From Megalonaias nervosa (lineage: Eukaryota; Mollusca; Bivalvia; Unionida; Unionidae), in assembly GCA_016617855.1 (NCBI GenBank), contig JAECUM010000804.1, positions 1-64,000 on the forward strand: a stretch of DNA of 64,000 bases, given 5' to 3'. The position numbers were made by a program, and so were the translations under genes. Below the pieces are notes generated by a model. It worked only from the letters and a program-made list of their open reading frames with translations. It ran no database searches and was not told the DNA's origin. Below, in pieces: positions 36,082 through 46,533 of the stretch. The stretch's first letter is position 1, and the number at the start of each line of letters is the position of its first letter.

Positions 36082-37115
36082 ACAAACACTTAAAAGCGTT
36101 TGTTTGGGAGGATTAACTTTAAAGTGTTTGTTGGTCTGCGGTAGGCTTAGATAAATTTAGTCCTCTTGAACAAGCCAGCAGCAGCATACCGCAGACCAAA
36201 AAAGTAAAGTTAGTCATCCCCAGCAAAGCAGTAGTAGCCTACCACAGACCAAAAAACCTCAAAGACATCCTAGTCAGAGCTAACACCAATCAAAAACCAA
36301 GACTACCCTAGCAATCTTGTCCCTGTAGTGATAAAAGGCGCAAAACTTGTCAACATATAATAGAGACCAGCACATTCTCTTGCATAGCAACGAGCGAAAA
36401 ACTGAACTGACATGGTCCAAACAGAACGTGCATAAAAGAGATTGTATCTCATCACATGTAATATATGTGGTCTTCAGTATGTCGGAGAAACTGAAAAGCT
36501 ACACAAGAGGATCAATCTTCAGAGGACTGACTGGATGACAAAAAAAGTTGTAAATAATCCAGTTGCAGAACACTTCTCATCCCCTAGCAACACTTTCAGT
36601 GATGTAACACTAATTGTAATTGCACACAACCCCAACTGGAGTTTCTGCGAAACCGAGAAAAAAAAAAGAAAAAAAAAAAACACAAAAAAACACGCGCAAA
36701 TACAGTCATCTTTTTCACAGCCAGCACATTCATATTTAATTATTTTTTTCCTCAGTATGCTCATTAGTACCTCACTCGCCCATAATTACCATAATTACCA
36801 TAATTACCATTACAACAATTAAATATCCTGTATATAATTTAGGGCTACACTAGTTTACATAAAAACCAATTGTGATACGGCTCATCTGTTTGTAGATCGA
36901 TATAAATAGATACACTTATCATCACTCAAGCTGAAGCCAACTAGCCAAAACATAAGATTTTTTAAAAGATTTGATTCCAGTGGAAATGGTTATGTTTTTT
37001 TGTCATTAATTGTTTGTCTTTGTTTGTGCTTGCCTTTGACAAAGACTCGAAAAGAGTCGAAAGCGCTCAGGCTAATTAGAAACTAGTTTTGTACTGTTCG
37101 TAATCGGTATTAATG
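36082..37115 (+). mobile_element. Penelope-like element 3' fragment with GIY-YIG endonuclease
   Basis: The RT-to-endonuclease linker is visible as VAYHRPKNLKDILVRANTN and RRKTCQHIIETSTFSC. The GIY-YIG domain follows at 36442-36680: YLITCNICGLQYVGETE, then KRINLQRTDW and PVAEHFSSP. The reading frame shifts at about 36440. The RT catalytic part is missing. The 3' region (about 36980-37115) has a hairpin GACTCGAAAAGAGTC followed by GAAAGC. Within 36110-36260 there is an internal inverted pair around TTGGTCTGCGGTAGGC. This class encodes RT plus GIY-YIG endonuclease for target-primed insertion. Confidence 0.75.
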
Positions 37116-38566
37116 CATTTACACTGGTGCATGAGAATGGGGTACACGGTATGCATGTGTACCTTGTAGATACTAAGCATGCAAAATACATGCCTACACT
37201 AAGTTCTTTTGTTCTGTACAAAATGCCTAAAGCAGTCAGATCGCCATGTCACTTTTCTAGTCAATTTTATACGACAAGAACATTGAGAACCCATGACATG
37301 GCTCATGTAATTCGGATTTGCAGAACTAAGAAAGTACATTTTGAGGAAATTCAGGATGTAAAATTGTAAGTATATTTTTGCCATTTTTTTATTACCAGCT
37401 AAAGAAGACAGCTTATGTCTTATAACTTGCATGTCATTTGTAGGGACCCTGTCTGGCGTCTTAGCTAGCCTAAATCTGAAACATTGTATCAAAAAAGTTA
37501 ATGCTGAATGTGCCAAAGCTGCTGATATGTGGCAATCCATGAAACATCTGCTTTAGTTCATTCAGAAACAAATTTAATCAACCAAAACGTAAAGCGTCTA
37601 CTACACGAGTGTACATGATTTGTTTACAAAGTAGTTCCTAATACACTGTTGGGCACACGTGTCTTGCACGTGAGTGCAATATGACGGTGTGCAATATCGT
37701 AAAATATTGCACGATTCTGACAATGTAAAGTTAACAGAGAAAAAAATGAGCATATAATAATTATAGGTTACTGCATTTGTATGGGAAAATATGAACGAGT
37801 TTTTCGGATAGCTATACTGCACGACCTTGGGAGTGCAGTACATCCATCCGACAAAACGAGTTCATATTTTCCCATACAAATGCAGTAACCTTTTTATTAT
37901 ATGCTCATTTTCTTATTCGACCCAAGGCTTAAATATATAAATAAAAATACACTACAAGAAACAAAGTAACTGAATGTATGCCGTATTCCAAACTAAATAC
38001 ACAAGCGTAGATGCATCATTACACAACAACATTATCAATGTGCACGTAACTCTGCCCAGACAAATTTGAAGTTGGTCGCGCACTAGACGTAAGTTTTGAA
38101 AGAAAATGGCGTTTGGTCTACTTAAAATTGAAATTTGGAGTCATATTGTGAATGAATGCGCATTGCAACTACTTTTTCATTTGATCTGGAATGAATACGT
38201 TTTGGTATTTTTGTCGATTCGACGCAATTTCGTGATTATGGTCTGGATTTATCTACACGAAGTAACTTACATCAGATTCCAGCAGCGTCTGTGCCAGTTC
38301 TACATGAAATACATCATACTGATGCAGCGAGGCTGAAGTGTGTTGACATCGGCATGCGTGTTTCTGTTCTGTCATTGAATGATTCAGATGATAATGTGGG
38401 AAAAATATGAAGTCTTTCAATTGCAATTATCGAAAAGACGCTGTGGAATTTAATGTTTATTTCATTTTGAGTGCAGTAAGGAGGATGTAACTGCACTTGG
38501 AATATATTCGAAATTACAGTACAATTTCGAACTGTGTGTTACTTTTCTAGTCGATTTTATACAATT
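37116..38566. other. Non-coding stretch containing a foldback element
   Basis: Apart from the inverted repeat listed at 37746-37913, I see no gene or repeat that I can name. Short open frames (up to 113 codons) lack any recognisable motif. Confidence 0.4.
37746..37913. repeat. Foldback (MITE-like) inverted repeat
   Basis: Two arms of about 55 bp (37746-37801 and 37857-37913) are near-perfect reverse complements. Both contain GCATTTGTATGGGAAAATAT or its complement and ATGAGCATATAATA at the outer end. The loop is about 55 bp. Confidence 0.8.
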
Positions 38567-38636
38567 TTATACGACAAGAAAATGTGTAGAGTAGAGTGTC
38601 TGCGGGATAATTGTTCCTAATATGTTTTCATTGTAC

Positions 38637-38759
<123 letters not shown>

Positions 38760-39018
38760 AAGTTTCTATAGCAGTTATTGCACAATAAAGAAGATTCACC
38801 CGTTGGTCTGAAGATGCTTGTAACTGGGTACATGACACTGCTTCCACAATCCTTCCATGTTCCTAATGCACGAGATAGACACGCCTCTTCGCTTGTTGCC
38901 CCATGTACGTGCTGCTCGGCCCATGTGTCCCTATGAATCTGTCCCTTGCTGGAATTACCATGAGCAGGACAACCGTAGTCAGCGAAAAAGCAACCGTCTC
39001 CGCCTATCGTCATGGCAC
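38760..39018 (-). CDS. Third four-cysteine protein paralogue, single-exon form of the domain
   Basis: Read on the minus strand, the sequence follows a possible acceptor CGAATAG at 39019-39021. It encodes [45 protein letters not shown] and [13 protein letters not shown]. The four cysteines and the CPAH, D-x-W, CL-x-RA, W-x2-CG and VT...RP positions match the product of the exons at 30529-30642 plus 29392-29513. There is no intron at the corresponding place. No stop codon occurs before the microsatellite, so the 3' end is undefined. It could also start further upstream, since the frame is open to 39217. Confidence 0.55.
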
Positions 39019-39478
39019 CTATTCGTGAACCAGATTTTGTTGTTGGGGTAATGATTGGTAGCACCAGCATCCAAACATGAATACAAGAGAGACCAGAAAA
39101 CAGAAACAATATACATTTAAAGTGCACAAAAACAGGCGAAAATAATACAAAAAAAGATAGAAAGAGAGACGTATAGAGAGAGGGGAACGTTCCATACGCA
39201 AAATTAATTTGAAACACGGTACTATAAGCAAACAGTGACCGAACCTGTACGCACTATAAGTCTTCTGCAAACACTGAAAACGAGAAGAGTCAAATACCGA
39301 TGAGTTAGGTCAAGTGATCAATGGATGCCATGTGCATCCACGTTTGGAAAATTCATATGTCATAGATAAACAAAGAAGGGGATTATGGACGATTTTCTTT
39401 TCCACTGACAGTGCCAAGGTTGTATTCTTTTTCTAGGCTGCATTTGGTTACAAGTTTTCTTTGTAAAGGTGCATCATA

Positions 39479-39835
39479 AGTAGTATATGGGGGCACTTTA
39501 GCGTCAAGCGACTTCTATGTTTAAAAAAAGGGCCCCGGCACTTTGGCGTCAAGATTTTTAGCTTCAAAAAATTACCCTGGGGCACTATAGCGTCAATGGA
39601 AATTTTGTATAGGGAGAATAGGAATGGAACAGGTAGGGTGACGTCTCGGTACTGGACACTTCTAACAATGTTGCAAGTGGCTGACCTGAATACGCGCAGC
39701 TACTCTAGGGAGGGACAAATGCAGTAGAGAGACAGAGACATAGATAAACACATAGATAACACATATATAGGCAAAGTGAGAATCAATATCTTTTCGAGGC
39801 ATATGAAAGTGGCCCTGAAAAGGGCCTTTGGATTT
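39479..39835 (+). repeat. Left terminal inverted repeat of the Polinton
   Basis: The outer end AGTAGTATATGG is followed by three short degenerate repeats of GGCACTTTAGCGTCAA (at about 39492, 39550 and 39582). The inner part carries an ATF/CREB-like TGACGTCT and, on the minus strand, a histone-type hairpin. Confidence 0.9.
39811..39826 (-). terminator. Histone-type 3' stem-loop, left TIR
   Basis: The minus strand reads CCAAA-GGCCCTTTTCAGGGCC-ACTTTC. The hairpin is a perfect 6-bp stem with TTTC loop, identical to the metazoan replication-dependent histone consensus. CGAAAAGATA follows 14 nt later, like the purine-rich downstream element that pairs with U7 snRNA. It lies 27 bp after the end of the minus-strand gene 39853-40128. 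Confidence 0.8.
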
Positions 39836-39852
39836 ATGTTAACACCAGTTTG

Positions 39853-40128
39853 TTAACATAGAGGGCATCGCATAGGTCTTCTTCTCTTCCTCAGACTTTG
39901 TCTAACCTCTGGTCCATAAATGAGGACTCTCCTCAGACAACATTGTCTGTCCACATGGGTCCTTCTTTTCCAAACGCTTGTCTCGGTGATCCTAACGATT
40001 CTCCATGATGATCTCACATACATGGGTAAGTCCGTACGGTAAAACAACGACGATACGAAAGTAGACGATTCAACGTTGGTCCACATCTTGTGACGAGGAA
40101 CAGGTAAAGGGAATGAAGTTAACCGCAT
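39853..40128 (-). CDS. Left-terminal Polinton gene, small basic protein
   Basis: This 91-residue open frame (MRLTSFPLPVPRHKMWT) is rich in Arg, with RRTHVDRQCCLRR and RKRRRPMRCP at the end. It is the outermost gene of the left end, transcribed outward. Its stop lies just before the histone-type hairpin in the TIR. The palindromic TATA-like site at 40251-40260 could drive it. I do not recognise the family, and the frame may be the 3' remnant of a longer gene. Confidence 0.4.
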   Translation of the reverse strand: MRLTSFPLPVPRHKMWTNVESSTFVSSLFYRTDLPMYVRSSWRIVRITETSVWKRRTHVDRQCCLRRVLIYGPEVRQSLRKRRRPMRCPLC

Positions 40129-40237
40129 TTATTTGTAGTGGAAGACCGGATCGAAACGGATTGAAATTGTTCACAAATCCCAACACGCGTTACAAAATTC
40201 AGTCACTTCTGTCTTCCAATCCGAAGAGAGCTACCTG

Positions 40238-40260
40238 TGACGTCACATTCCCTATATAGG
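40238..40260. promoter_or_regulatory. CRE plus palindromic TATA between divergent genes
   Basis: TGACGTCA (40238-40245), a perfect ATF/CREB site, is followed 5 bp later by CCTATATAGG (40251-40260), which is its own reverse complement. Genes diverge on both sides (40128 leftward, 40311 rightward), so one site could serve both. Confidence 0.5.
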
Positions 40261-40310
40261 TGCACTAGCGTCTGTGCGCAGTGAATCGATGCGACATTGT
40301 TTTGTGAAAG

Positions 40311-40939
40311 ATGACTGAAACTAAGAAGACGATGAATTGGGGTGCACCGGCTTTGGAGACGAGAAGCGATGGCATAGCAGTGGCTACCAAAGTTAACACA
40401 GCACTACTTCCAGAAGAGACCGATTTCAACTGGGATTTAGTAGATTTTCTTTCTTCGCAAGAATTTGTTCCAGTACCAGTACCTTCGCTACCTTCTCCTT
40501 CTTTACCACACGTCGAGGATTTTAAACAGAGACAGAAAGAAGAACTGGAGAAATTTTTACAACAGCAGCAAGAGGCAGAACAAGCATTTCTCCTTGAACA
40601 GGAACAGCGAGAAGAAGAAGAGGCAAGAAGGAAACGACAGGAAGAAGAAGCAGAGAAGAAACAAGGTCTAGGAGAGAAGGAGAACAGTGAACCATAAACA
40701 ATAACGGTACTCTTGGACATTTGGCAGAGTTAAGAAGTCTGAAACAAATGTATCAGACTTCTTTATTACGACCCAAGAGAAAAAGACCTTCCCGAGCCAA
40801 ACAGTCTAATCCGGTTACTACACCTCAGATACCACCCCTAGTGATTTCTGCCAAATCATTGACAGGAGCAAGTCCAGAAGTAGGCCTTGACCGTGGTAAA
40901 GGCTTAAGGCAGTTAAAGCGGATTGCTTCTCGTTCCTGA
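40311..40939 (+). pseudogene. Charged coiled-coil early-type protein with one frameshift
   Basis: It starts at ATG 40311 (MTETKKTMNWGAPALETRS), 51 nt after the TATA-like box. Residues 75-125 form a Glu/Gln/Arg coiled coil (KQRQKEELEKFLQQQQEAEQ). A stop at 40695-40697 ends this frame. The next frame continues LAELRSLKQMYQTSLLRPKR and ends RIASRS at 40939. The unit is followed 31 nt later by a histone-type hairpin. The split may be a frameshift or two cistrons. The function is unknown; the architecture resembles the right-end genes at 55819, 56605 and 58228. Confidence 0.5.
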
Positions 40940-40970
40940 GTTTGTTCTAAGAAAAAAACAAACACTCAAA

Positions 40971-40986
40971 GGCCCTTTTCATGGCC
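40971..40986 (+). terminator. Histone-type 3' stem-loop after 40311-40939
   Basis: The sequence is TCAAA-GGCCCTTTTCATGGCC-ACTCAC. The stem has one mismatch relative to the consensus (CAT in place of CAG). CGAAAAGAGATA follows 12 nt after the stem, and the conserved trailer ATTCATTTTGCCAAAA follows that. Confidence 0.75.
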
Positions 40987-41218
40987 ACTCACTTCTTTCG
41001 AAAAGAGATAATATTCATTTTGCCAAAATCAATTAAAACTCAAAGCCCTTTTATTTTTTTAACATTCTGATGTACGTGTGTGAGTGCGTGAGTGTAGGCC
41101 CTTATTATTCTAAAAAATAAAAAACCATGAGACACTTACCTTTTTTCAGTCTGGTCTATTCTGGTACAAATATTTACAATCCGATATTACAACATAACAC
41201 AACACTTTTTAAAAAAGT

Positions 41219-41686
41219 TCATAGACATCTTCTGTGTCTTTTTTCTTCTTTCACTCTCTGTGTTTTCTGATTTTCTTCACTTTCAGTTTTTTCCTCCTCT
41301 TCTTCCTCCCTTTTTTCTCGTCTTCTTTTCTTTTCTGTCTTCTCTTTCTGAACTTGTCGGGGTTCTTGTTTTACCGATGGTACCACTTCTTCTTCCTCCT
41401 CCTCCTCCTGCTTCTATTGTTTCTTAGGGCAGTCTGAAAACCAATGTCCTTTCTCTTGACAATGATAACAAGTATCTTGACTTTTGTTTCTTTTGACACT
41501 GGTCTTGCTTTTTTGACGGTCAGGACATTCTGTAGCCCAATGTCCTTTCTTCTGACAGATATAACAAGTATCTTGACTTTAATCTCGAAAGGAGGGGCAG
41601 TAGTCCGTCGGCTTGTCTGAAGAAAACTTTCTTATGACACCTCGCAAAGCTCTAATCAGAAGTTCGATTTGTGTGGGCTCTTCCAT
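41219..41686 (-). pseudogene. Double CCHC zinc-knuckle protein, two in-frame stops
   Basis: The minus-strand start is ATG 41686 (MEEPTQIELLIRALRGVIR). An in-frame TAA follows residue 35. Two CCHC knuckles come next: CYICQKKGHWATEC and CYHCQEKGHWFSDC, each preceded by SQDT. After an in-frame TAG comes a long acidic/basic tail (EEEEEEEVVPSVKQEP) ending RRCL at TGA 41219-41221. A TATA-like GTATATATAA (41741-41750, minus) lies 55 nt upstream. Zinc knuckles bind single-stranded nucleic acid. It diverges from the polymerase gene. Confidence 0.6.
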
Positions 41687-41740
41687 TGTGCTGGTCGGCT
41701 TGAGAGTGAAACGAATACTGAGAGGGAAGTCACCAGCCCT

Positions 41741-41775
41741 TTATATATACACTGAGGCTGACATGGATATATAGG
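41741..41775. promoter_or_regulatory. Divergent TATA-like boxes between zinc-knuckle and polymerase genes
   Basis: TTATATATAC (41741-41750) reads as a TATA box for the minus-strand gene at 41686. GATATATAGG (41766-41775) would serve the plus-strand polymerase at 41867. Confidence 0.45.
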
Positions 41776-41866
41776 GGTCCATGGCGTTTCAAATGTAGTC
41801 ATTTGACTTTTTCCAATCAAGATGAAACGATCGCATCATTTCGTAAAGAAATGAGAAGAAAGTAAG

Positions 41867-44800
41867 ATGCAGAAACGTGATTTATCGCCTCGCACAGTAG
41901 CTGAAGTCTTGGTTCAAATTCATGCCAGCGATTTTGAAGATGAGATGAGTGAACCAGAATCCAGACCCGGAGAGTCTACACCCAACCAGAGTCTACCATC
42001 ACCACCAGTAAACCCTGAAAATTACTACCACATCCGAGAGACGGAAAAACGCTCCTCTAGAAAATTTAGAACTACAGCCTACACGTACACGGTGAAGTTT
42101 AAAGATTTCAAGTCAGACGTACCGCTGGAGAAAGCAGGGGAGTTCATCACCGATGTGTGGGATTCATTGTTAACCACAATGAAACAGCAATGTGAAGCCA
42201 AAGAAGACGATCGCTTGAGACTTTCCATTCATCACGACAGTTTGAAGTCCCCCGTTTGGATCGAGTTTAGCAGTCTGGCAGAATTGACACCTTCCAAAGT
42301 CATGGATAAGATTCAGCACGTGCAACAATCCAATGACAAGTTTCACATCACTGATGGAAAAGCAACACTGTTCATGAACCACGTGTCTCTTCCGCAAGGG
42401 ACAGGACGCAAAAAGGTCTTATTGGTAGACAACCTTCGCAGCACAAAAAAAGAGCCTCGTCCAAATTAACAACCCTCAAGACAAGATGTGTTTAGCCCGT
42501 GCCATCGTGATGGGGCGAACGTATGCTGACAAGAACGATACGGCAGAATGGAAAAGAGCCTTGAAAACTATTCAACAATCGGACCGAGTCAAACAACGAA
42601 GCGAAGCAGAACATGTTACAACAAGCGGTGATATCCAAAGACACCACTTGTAGCATTCCTGAAATGCAAACATTGCAAGACGTCTTGGCTCCACGCCACA
42701 CCTTGAAAGTACACCATCAAGAAGTGCGCGGACCTCTGTTGTCTCGAGGCAAAGATTTCAAAGACGGAAAACACATTCACGTCTATTATCACGATGAACA
42801 TTTTGATGCCATTACCAGTATCACTGGATTCCTGGGATACAGTTATTACTGTGAGAAATGTGACTATGGCTATAACAATCGAGAGCAACACAAGCATTGC
42901 GGATCGAAATGTGAGGGATGTTTAGCCTCTAAGCCCTGTCTGGACCAAGGAAAGGAACGAGTGCATTGCTCTGTTTTTCAGCGCACATTTGTCAGTCCAA
43001 CCTGTTACCAACAACATTTAAAGACGCAAGGTTCACAGCGGAAATGTGCTTGTCAACTCCTGAGATTGTGCCCAACTTGTGGACAAGGCACACGTACCAA
43101 TAGTGCCAAGGCTCACGTATGTTCAGGAAAGAAACGATGTCACATTTGTCACCAAACCGTGGACTTGGAACACCGATGCTACATTCAAAAATACTATTCC
43201 AAACATGAAGAAAATTAAGATAATGACCAGAAGAAAGTGAATTTCATCTTTTTTGATTTCGAATGCATGCAAGAGACTGGCATTCATATTCCTAATTCCT
43301 GTGTGGCTCATCGAGCATGTGAGAAGTGCATCCAAGAGCCAATCTTTACTCATTGCCCTCACTGCAAGATTCCTGGAGTACGTGAAAAAATCTTTCGGGG
43401 ACAAAACACGCTACCTGATTTCGCCCAATGGATCTTAATCCCTATCGACGAGACGTGGAGCCAAGAAGACATCAAACGTTACGGAGATTGTCATCGCTCT
43501 GCCACGGTGATGGATCACAATTTCTCGGGATACGATGGGCAATTTCTCCTCAGATACTATGCGGAACAAAGTACCGAACGTCCTAAAGTGACTTTGAACG
43601 GAGCCAAAATCATTTCCATGCAAGTGGGACAAGTGCAGTTTAAAGATTCGATGAGTTACTTGGCCATGCCTTTGAGTCGCATGCCTAAATCGTTTGGAAT
43701 GACATCGATGGCCAAAGGCTATTTTCCGCACTTTTTCAATACCGAAGGCAATCAACACGCTATTCTACCCCATTTGCCTGAGGCTCACTACTATGACCCC
43801 GACAACATGGGTACCGAACGAGAAGCTTTCTACGCATGGTACCACACTTACGCCTCAGACCCTTTCGACTTGCAGAAAGAAATGTTAAATTATTGTCGTT
43901 CCGACGTGGACATTTTACGGCGTTGCTGTGGAAAATTTCGAGAATTATTCATGGAGCACGGAGGAATTGATCCTTTGAATGAAGCCTGCACCATTGCCAA
44001 AGCGTGTTCCCTAGTGTACCGTCAACGATTCATGCACGAAAACACCCTAGCTGTCATCAGTCCTCAAACGACCAATTTTGTCAAACGTCAATACTCGGTC
44101 AAAGCCTTACGTTGGCTACATTACTTGTGCGACAAGGAAGACAAATGGATCCAACACGCTCGCAACGGAGGAGGCGAAAAGACCATCGGAAGGTTTTCAG
44201 TGGATGGCTGGGACTTAGAAAACCCCCAGATCGTGTACGAGTATAACGGATGATTATTTCACGGATGTCCTATCTGCTACCCTCAACGTGACCGTAAAAA
44301 TCAGTTTTTACAACGGACCATGGAAGACTTGTACCAGGCCACTTGTCAGCGGCGACTGAAGTTAGAAGAGGAAGGATACCAAGTGGTGGAAATGTTTGAA
44401 CACGAGTACGATCAGCGATTGAAAACCGATCCCGAGTTTAAGCGTATCGTGGAAAGTTACAAGCTGGTGGACCCACTGAACTCAAGGGACAGTTTGTACG
44501 GAGGACGGATAAATGCCACCTGTTTTGCTGTACCAAGCCGACGAGGAGAAAGGAGAAGAAATCAAATACTTGGACGTGTGTTCGCTGTATCCGTACGTGT
44601 GCAAATATTGTCACTTTCCTGCAGGGCACCCGGAATTGCTGACGGAACACATCGACCTGGATAACATTCGCCAATATGAAGGATTGATCAAGTGTAAAGT
44701 CTTGCCTCCCACGTACTTGCACCATCTCGTTTTACCTCACCATTGCCAAGGAAAACTGATGTTTCCCTTGTGCTGTACTTGTGCCGAAACGTGAAACCAA

Positions 44801-45863
44801 GACCGACCTTGGGTTAGCGTGGAATTGTTTAAAGCTCTGGACTTGGGATACCAACTGTTAGAAGTGTACGAAATTTACCACTTTCCCAAGACACAAAAAT
44901 ACCACAAGGGCGACGAGACTCAAAAAAGGCATTTTCGCAGACTACGTGAATGCGTTTTTGAAATTGAAACAAGAAGCTAGTGGCTATTCTTCCTGGTGCG
45001 ATACTCTCGAAGCCCAAAAGAAATTCAAAGACAAATACTGGGAGCAGGAAGGCACCACTTTACACCACATCGAGAAAAACGAAGGAAGGCGATCGTTTGC
45101 CAAAGTGATGTTAAATTGTTTGTGGGGCAAAATGGCACAACGACCGTGTTTACCCAAGACGGAGTATTTGACAGAACCTTCCATCAACTTCCAGATGATT
45201 CACGACAAAAACAAATTCATGAAACACGTGGACGTCCTTAGTGAGGACTTGATCTTAGTCAATTACAAAGAAGAACTAGACTTTGTAGAAGCCGACAAAT
45301 TTGGAAATGTCATCACTGCGGCTTACACGACAGCCCATGCTCGTTTAAAACTGTCCGAATCTTTAGAACTGTTAGGAGATCGTGTGCTGTATTTTGACAC
45401 GAACAGTTGCATCTACATCGATCGCCTGGGTCAACCTCACCCTACCATCAAAGGAGACCGTTTAGGAGCCTAGATGGACGAGCATCCCGACGACAAGATT
45501 CTAAGTTTTGCAAGTGGCGGTCCCAAAAATTACGGCTACGAATACTGTGACCCTCAAGGAGAAGTACACACGGAGTGTAAAGTTAAAGGATTGACTCTCA
45601 ATTATAGCACCAGTCGCCTGGTGAAATTTGACGTCTTGAAAGAAGCCTTGCAGTCTGGACAGGATGGAAATTTTGAAGTAACCACCCACGAACCGCACAA
45701 GATTGTATGTTTACCCACACGTCAAATCTTCAGTCGACCCTTGGAAAAAGTCTATCAAATCGTGTACCAGTAGCGAGTTCGTCTTCCCAACCACTTCACT
45801 TTACCGTACGGTCACGCTGATATTGACCAGCATATAAAAAGGGACAACGCTCAAGACCGATAG
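41867..45863 (+). pseudogene. polB: Protein-primed family B DNA polymerase (pPolB)
   Basis: The N-terminal part (41867-42469) contains HHDSLKSPVWIEFSSLAEL, as in Polinton polymerases. Frameshifts occur near 42450-42465 and 42610, where PQDKMCLARAIVMG lies in a third frame. From 43237 the exonuclease motifs are FIFFDFECM, HNFSGYDGQFLL and YCRSDVDILRR. The polymerase motifs are DVCSLYPYV (A), KVMLNCLWGK (B) and YFDTNSCIYI (C). In motif C the expected catalytic Asp of DTDS is Asn (AAC 45402-45404). In-frame stops lie at 43216 (TAA), 44251 (TGA), 44792 (TGA), 45471 (TAG) and 45771 (TAG), with frameshifts near 44510 and 44920. It would replicate the element by protein priming. It is inactive here. 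Confidence 0.9.
45832..45840 (+). promoter_or_regulatory. TATA box of the BIR-gene transcript
   Basis: CATATAAAA lies 64 nt before the small ORF at 45896 and overlaps the polymerase 3' end. Confidence 0.45.
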
Positions 45864-45895
45864 TTCGTTGTCACTGCCAATACCAAGCGAGAAAG

Positions 45896-46024
45896 ATGAA
45901 TACTTTCAAACAACAAGTATCAAAGAAGAGCAAAGTCGAGTGCGATGCTGTGACTTGCGATTGCAGGGATGCCGTACGCTATGACCTTAAGATTCAGTAC
46001 CACATGACTGGAACTTTGCTATAA
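45896..46024 (+). CDS. 42-residue cysteine-containing leader ORF
   Basis: ATG 45896 (MNTFKQQVSKKSKVECD) to TAA 46024. It contains CDAVTCDC. It lies between a TATA-like box and the BIR gene, 20 nt before that gene's ATG, so both may share a transcript. No family is recognised. It may be only a leader. Confidence 0.35.
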   Translation: MNTFKQQVSKKSKVECDAVTCDCRDAVRYDLKIQYHMTGTLL

Positions 46025-46044
46025 CTACTACTACTATACCTACC

Positions 46045-46521
46045 ATGGAAAGTGATGCTGTGCGTGTCAAACCTAACGGATGCGAAAGCGATGCCACTAA
46101 TTATCGTACACCTTTTCACTTTACTGGTTTTCATGGTGGATGTGATCGTTATGAAACCATGCGGCTACCACCCTACGGATGTCATGTAAATCTGAGCACA
46201 CTACTGCATATTTCACCCTACCCTCATCGAAATGAACCTGTGAAAGACGAATATTCATTGCCTGTGCGATTGCCTGAATACTGCGACTTTGAAAGTCGAA
46301 TCCAAATCTTCCGAGGAAAATGGCCAAAATATCTGGGAGGACCTACCCCCGAAGAATTAGCTAGAGCTGGATTTATCTACTTGAGCGAAGGGGATGAAGG
46401 CAAGTGCTTCAGTTGTGGTGTGTCACTTTACGAGTGGGAGAAAAAAGATTGCGTTTACCTGGAACATGCTCAATGGTCTCCGGATTGTCACTACCTACCT
46501 TTAGTGGGGCCTCGTCATTAA
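46045..46521 (+). CDS. BIR-domain (IAP-type) protein
   Basis: This is an intact 158-residue frame. Residues 85-152 form a BIR domain: RIQIFRGKWP, then ELARAGFIYL, KCFSCG with zinc ligands C121 and C124, LYEWE, then H141 in EHAQWSPDC with C148. BIR domains of inhibitor-of-apoptosis proteins bind caspases or IAP antagonists. The gene has one BIR and no RING, unlike cellular IAPs. The N-terminal 84 residues (with YRTPFHFTGFHGGCDRYE) are unrecognised. It sits between polymerase and small membrane genes and was probably captured from an animal or large DNA virus. It is one of few intact genes in the element. Confidence 0.9.
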   Translation: MESDAVRVKPNGCESDATNYRTPFHFTGFHGGCDRYETMRLPPYGCHVNLSTLLHISPYPHRNEPVKDEYSLPVRLPEYCDFESRIQIFRGKWPKYLGGPTPEELARAGFIYLSEGDEGKCFSCGVSLYEWEKKDCVYLEHAQWSPDCHYLPLVGPRH

Positions 46522-46533
46522 AGTGGGCATACC

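Noticed and set aside
36110..36260. Possible separate MITE around TTGGTCTGCGGTAGGC
   Set aside because: The inverted similarity is short and lies within the Penelope-like coding linker. It more likely reflects a local duplication or inversion.
41043..41064. Sixth hairpin candidate, CAAAGCCCTTTTATTTTTTT
   Set aside because: It keeps the 5' arm and loop of the histone-type motif but has no complementary 3' arm and no downstream purine block. It is at most an eroded duplicate.
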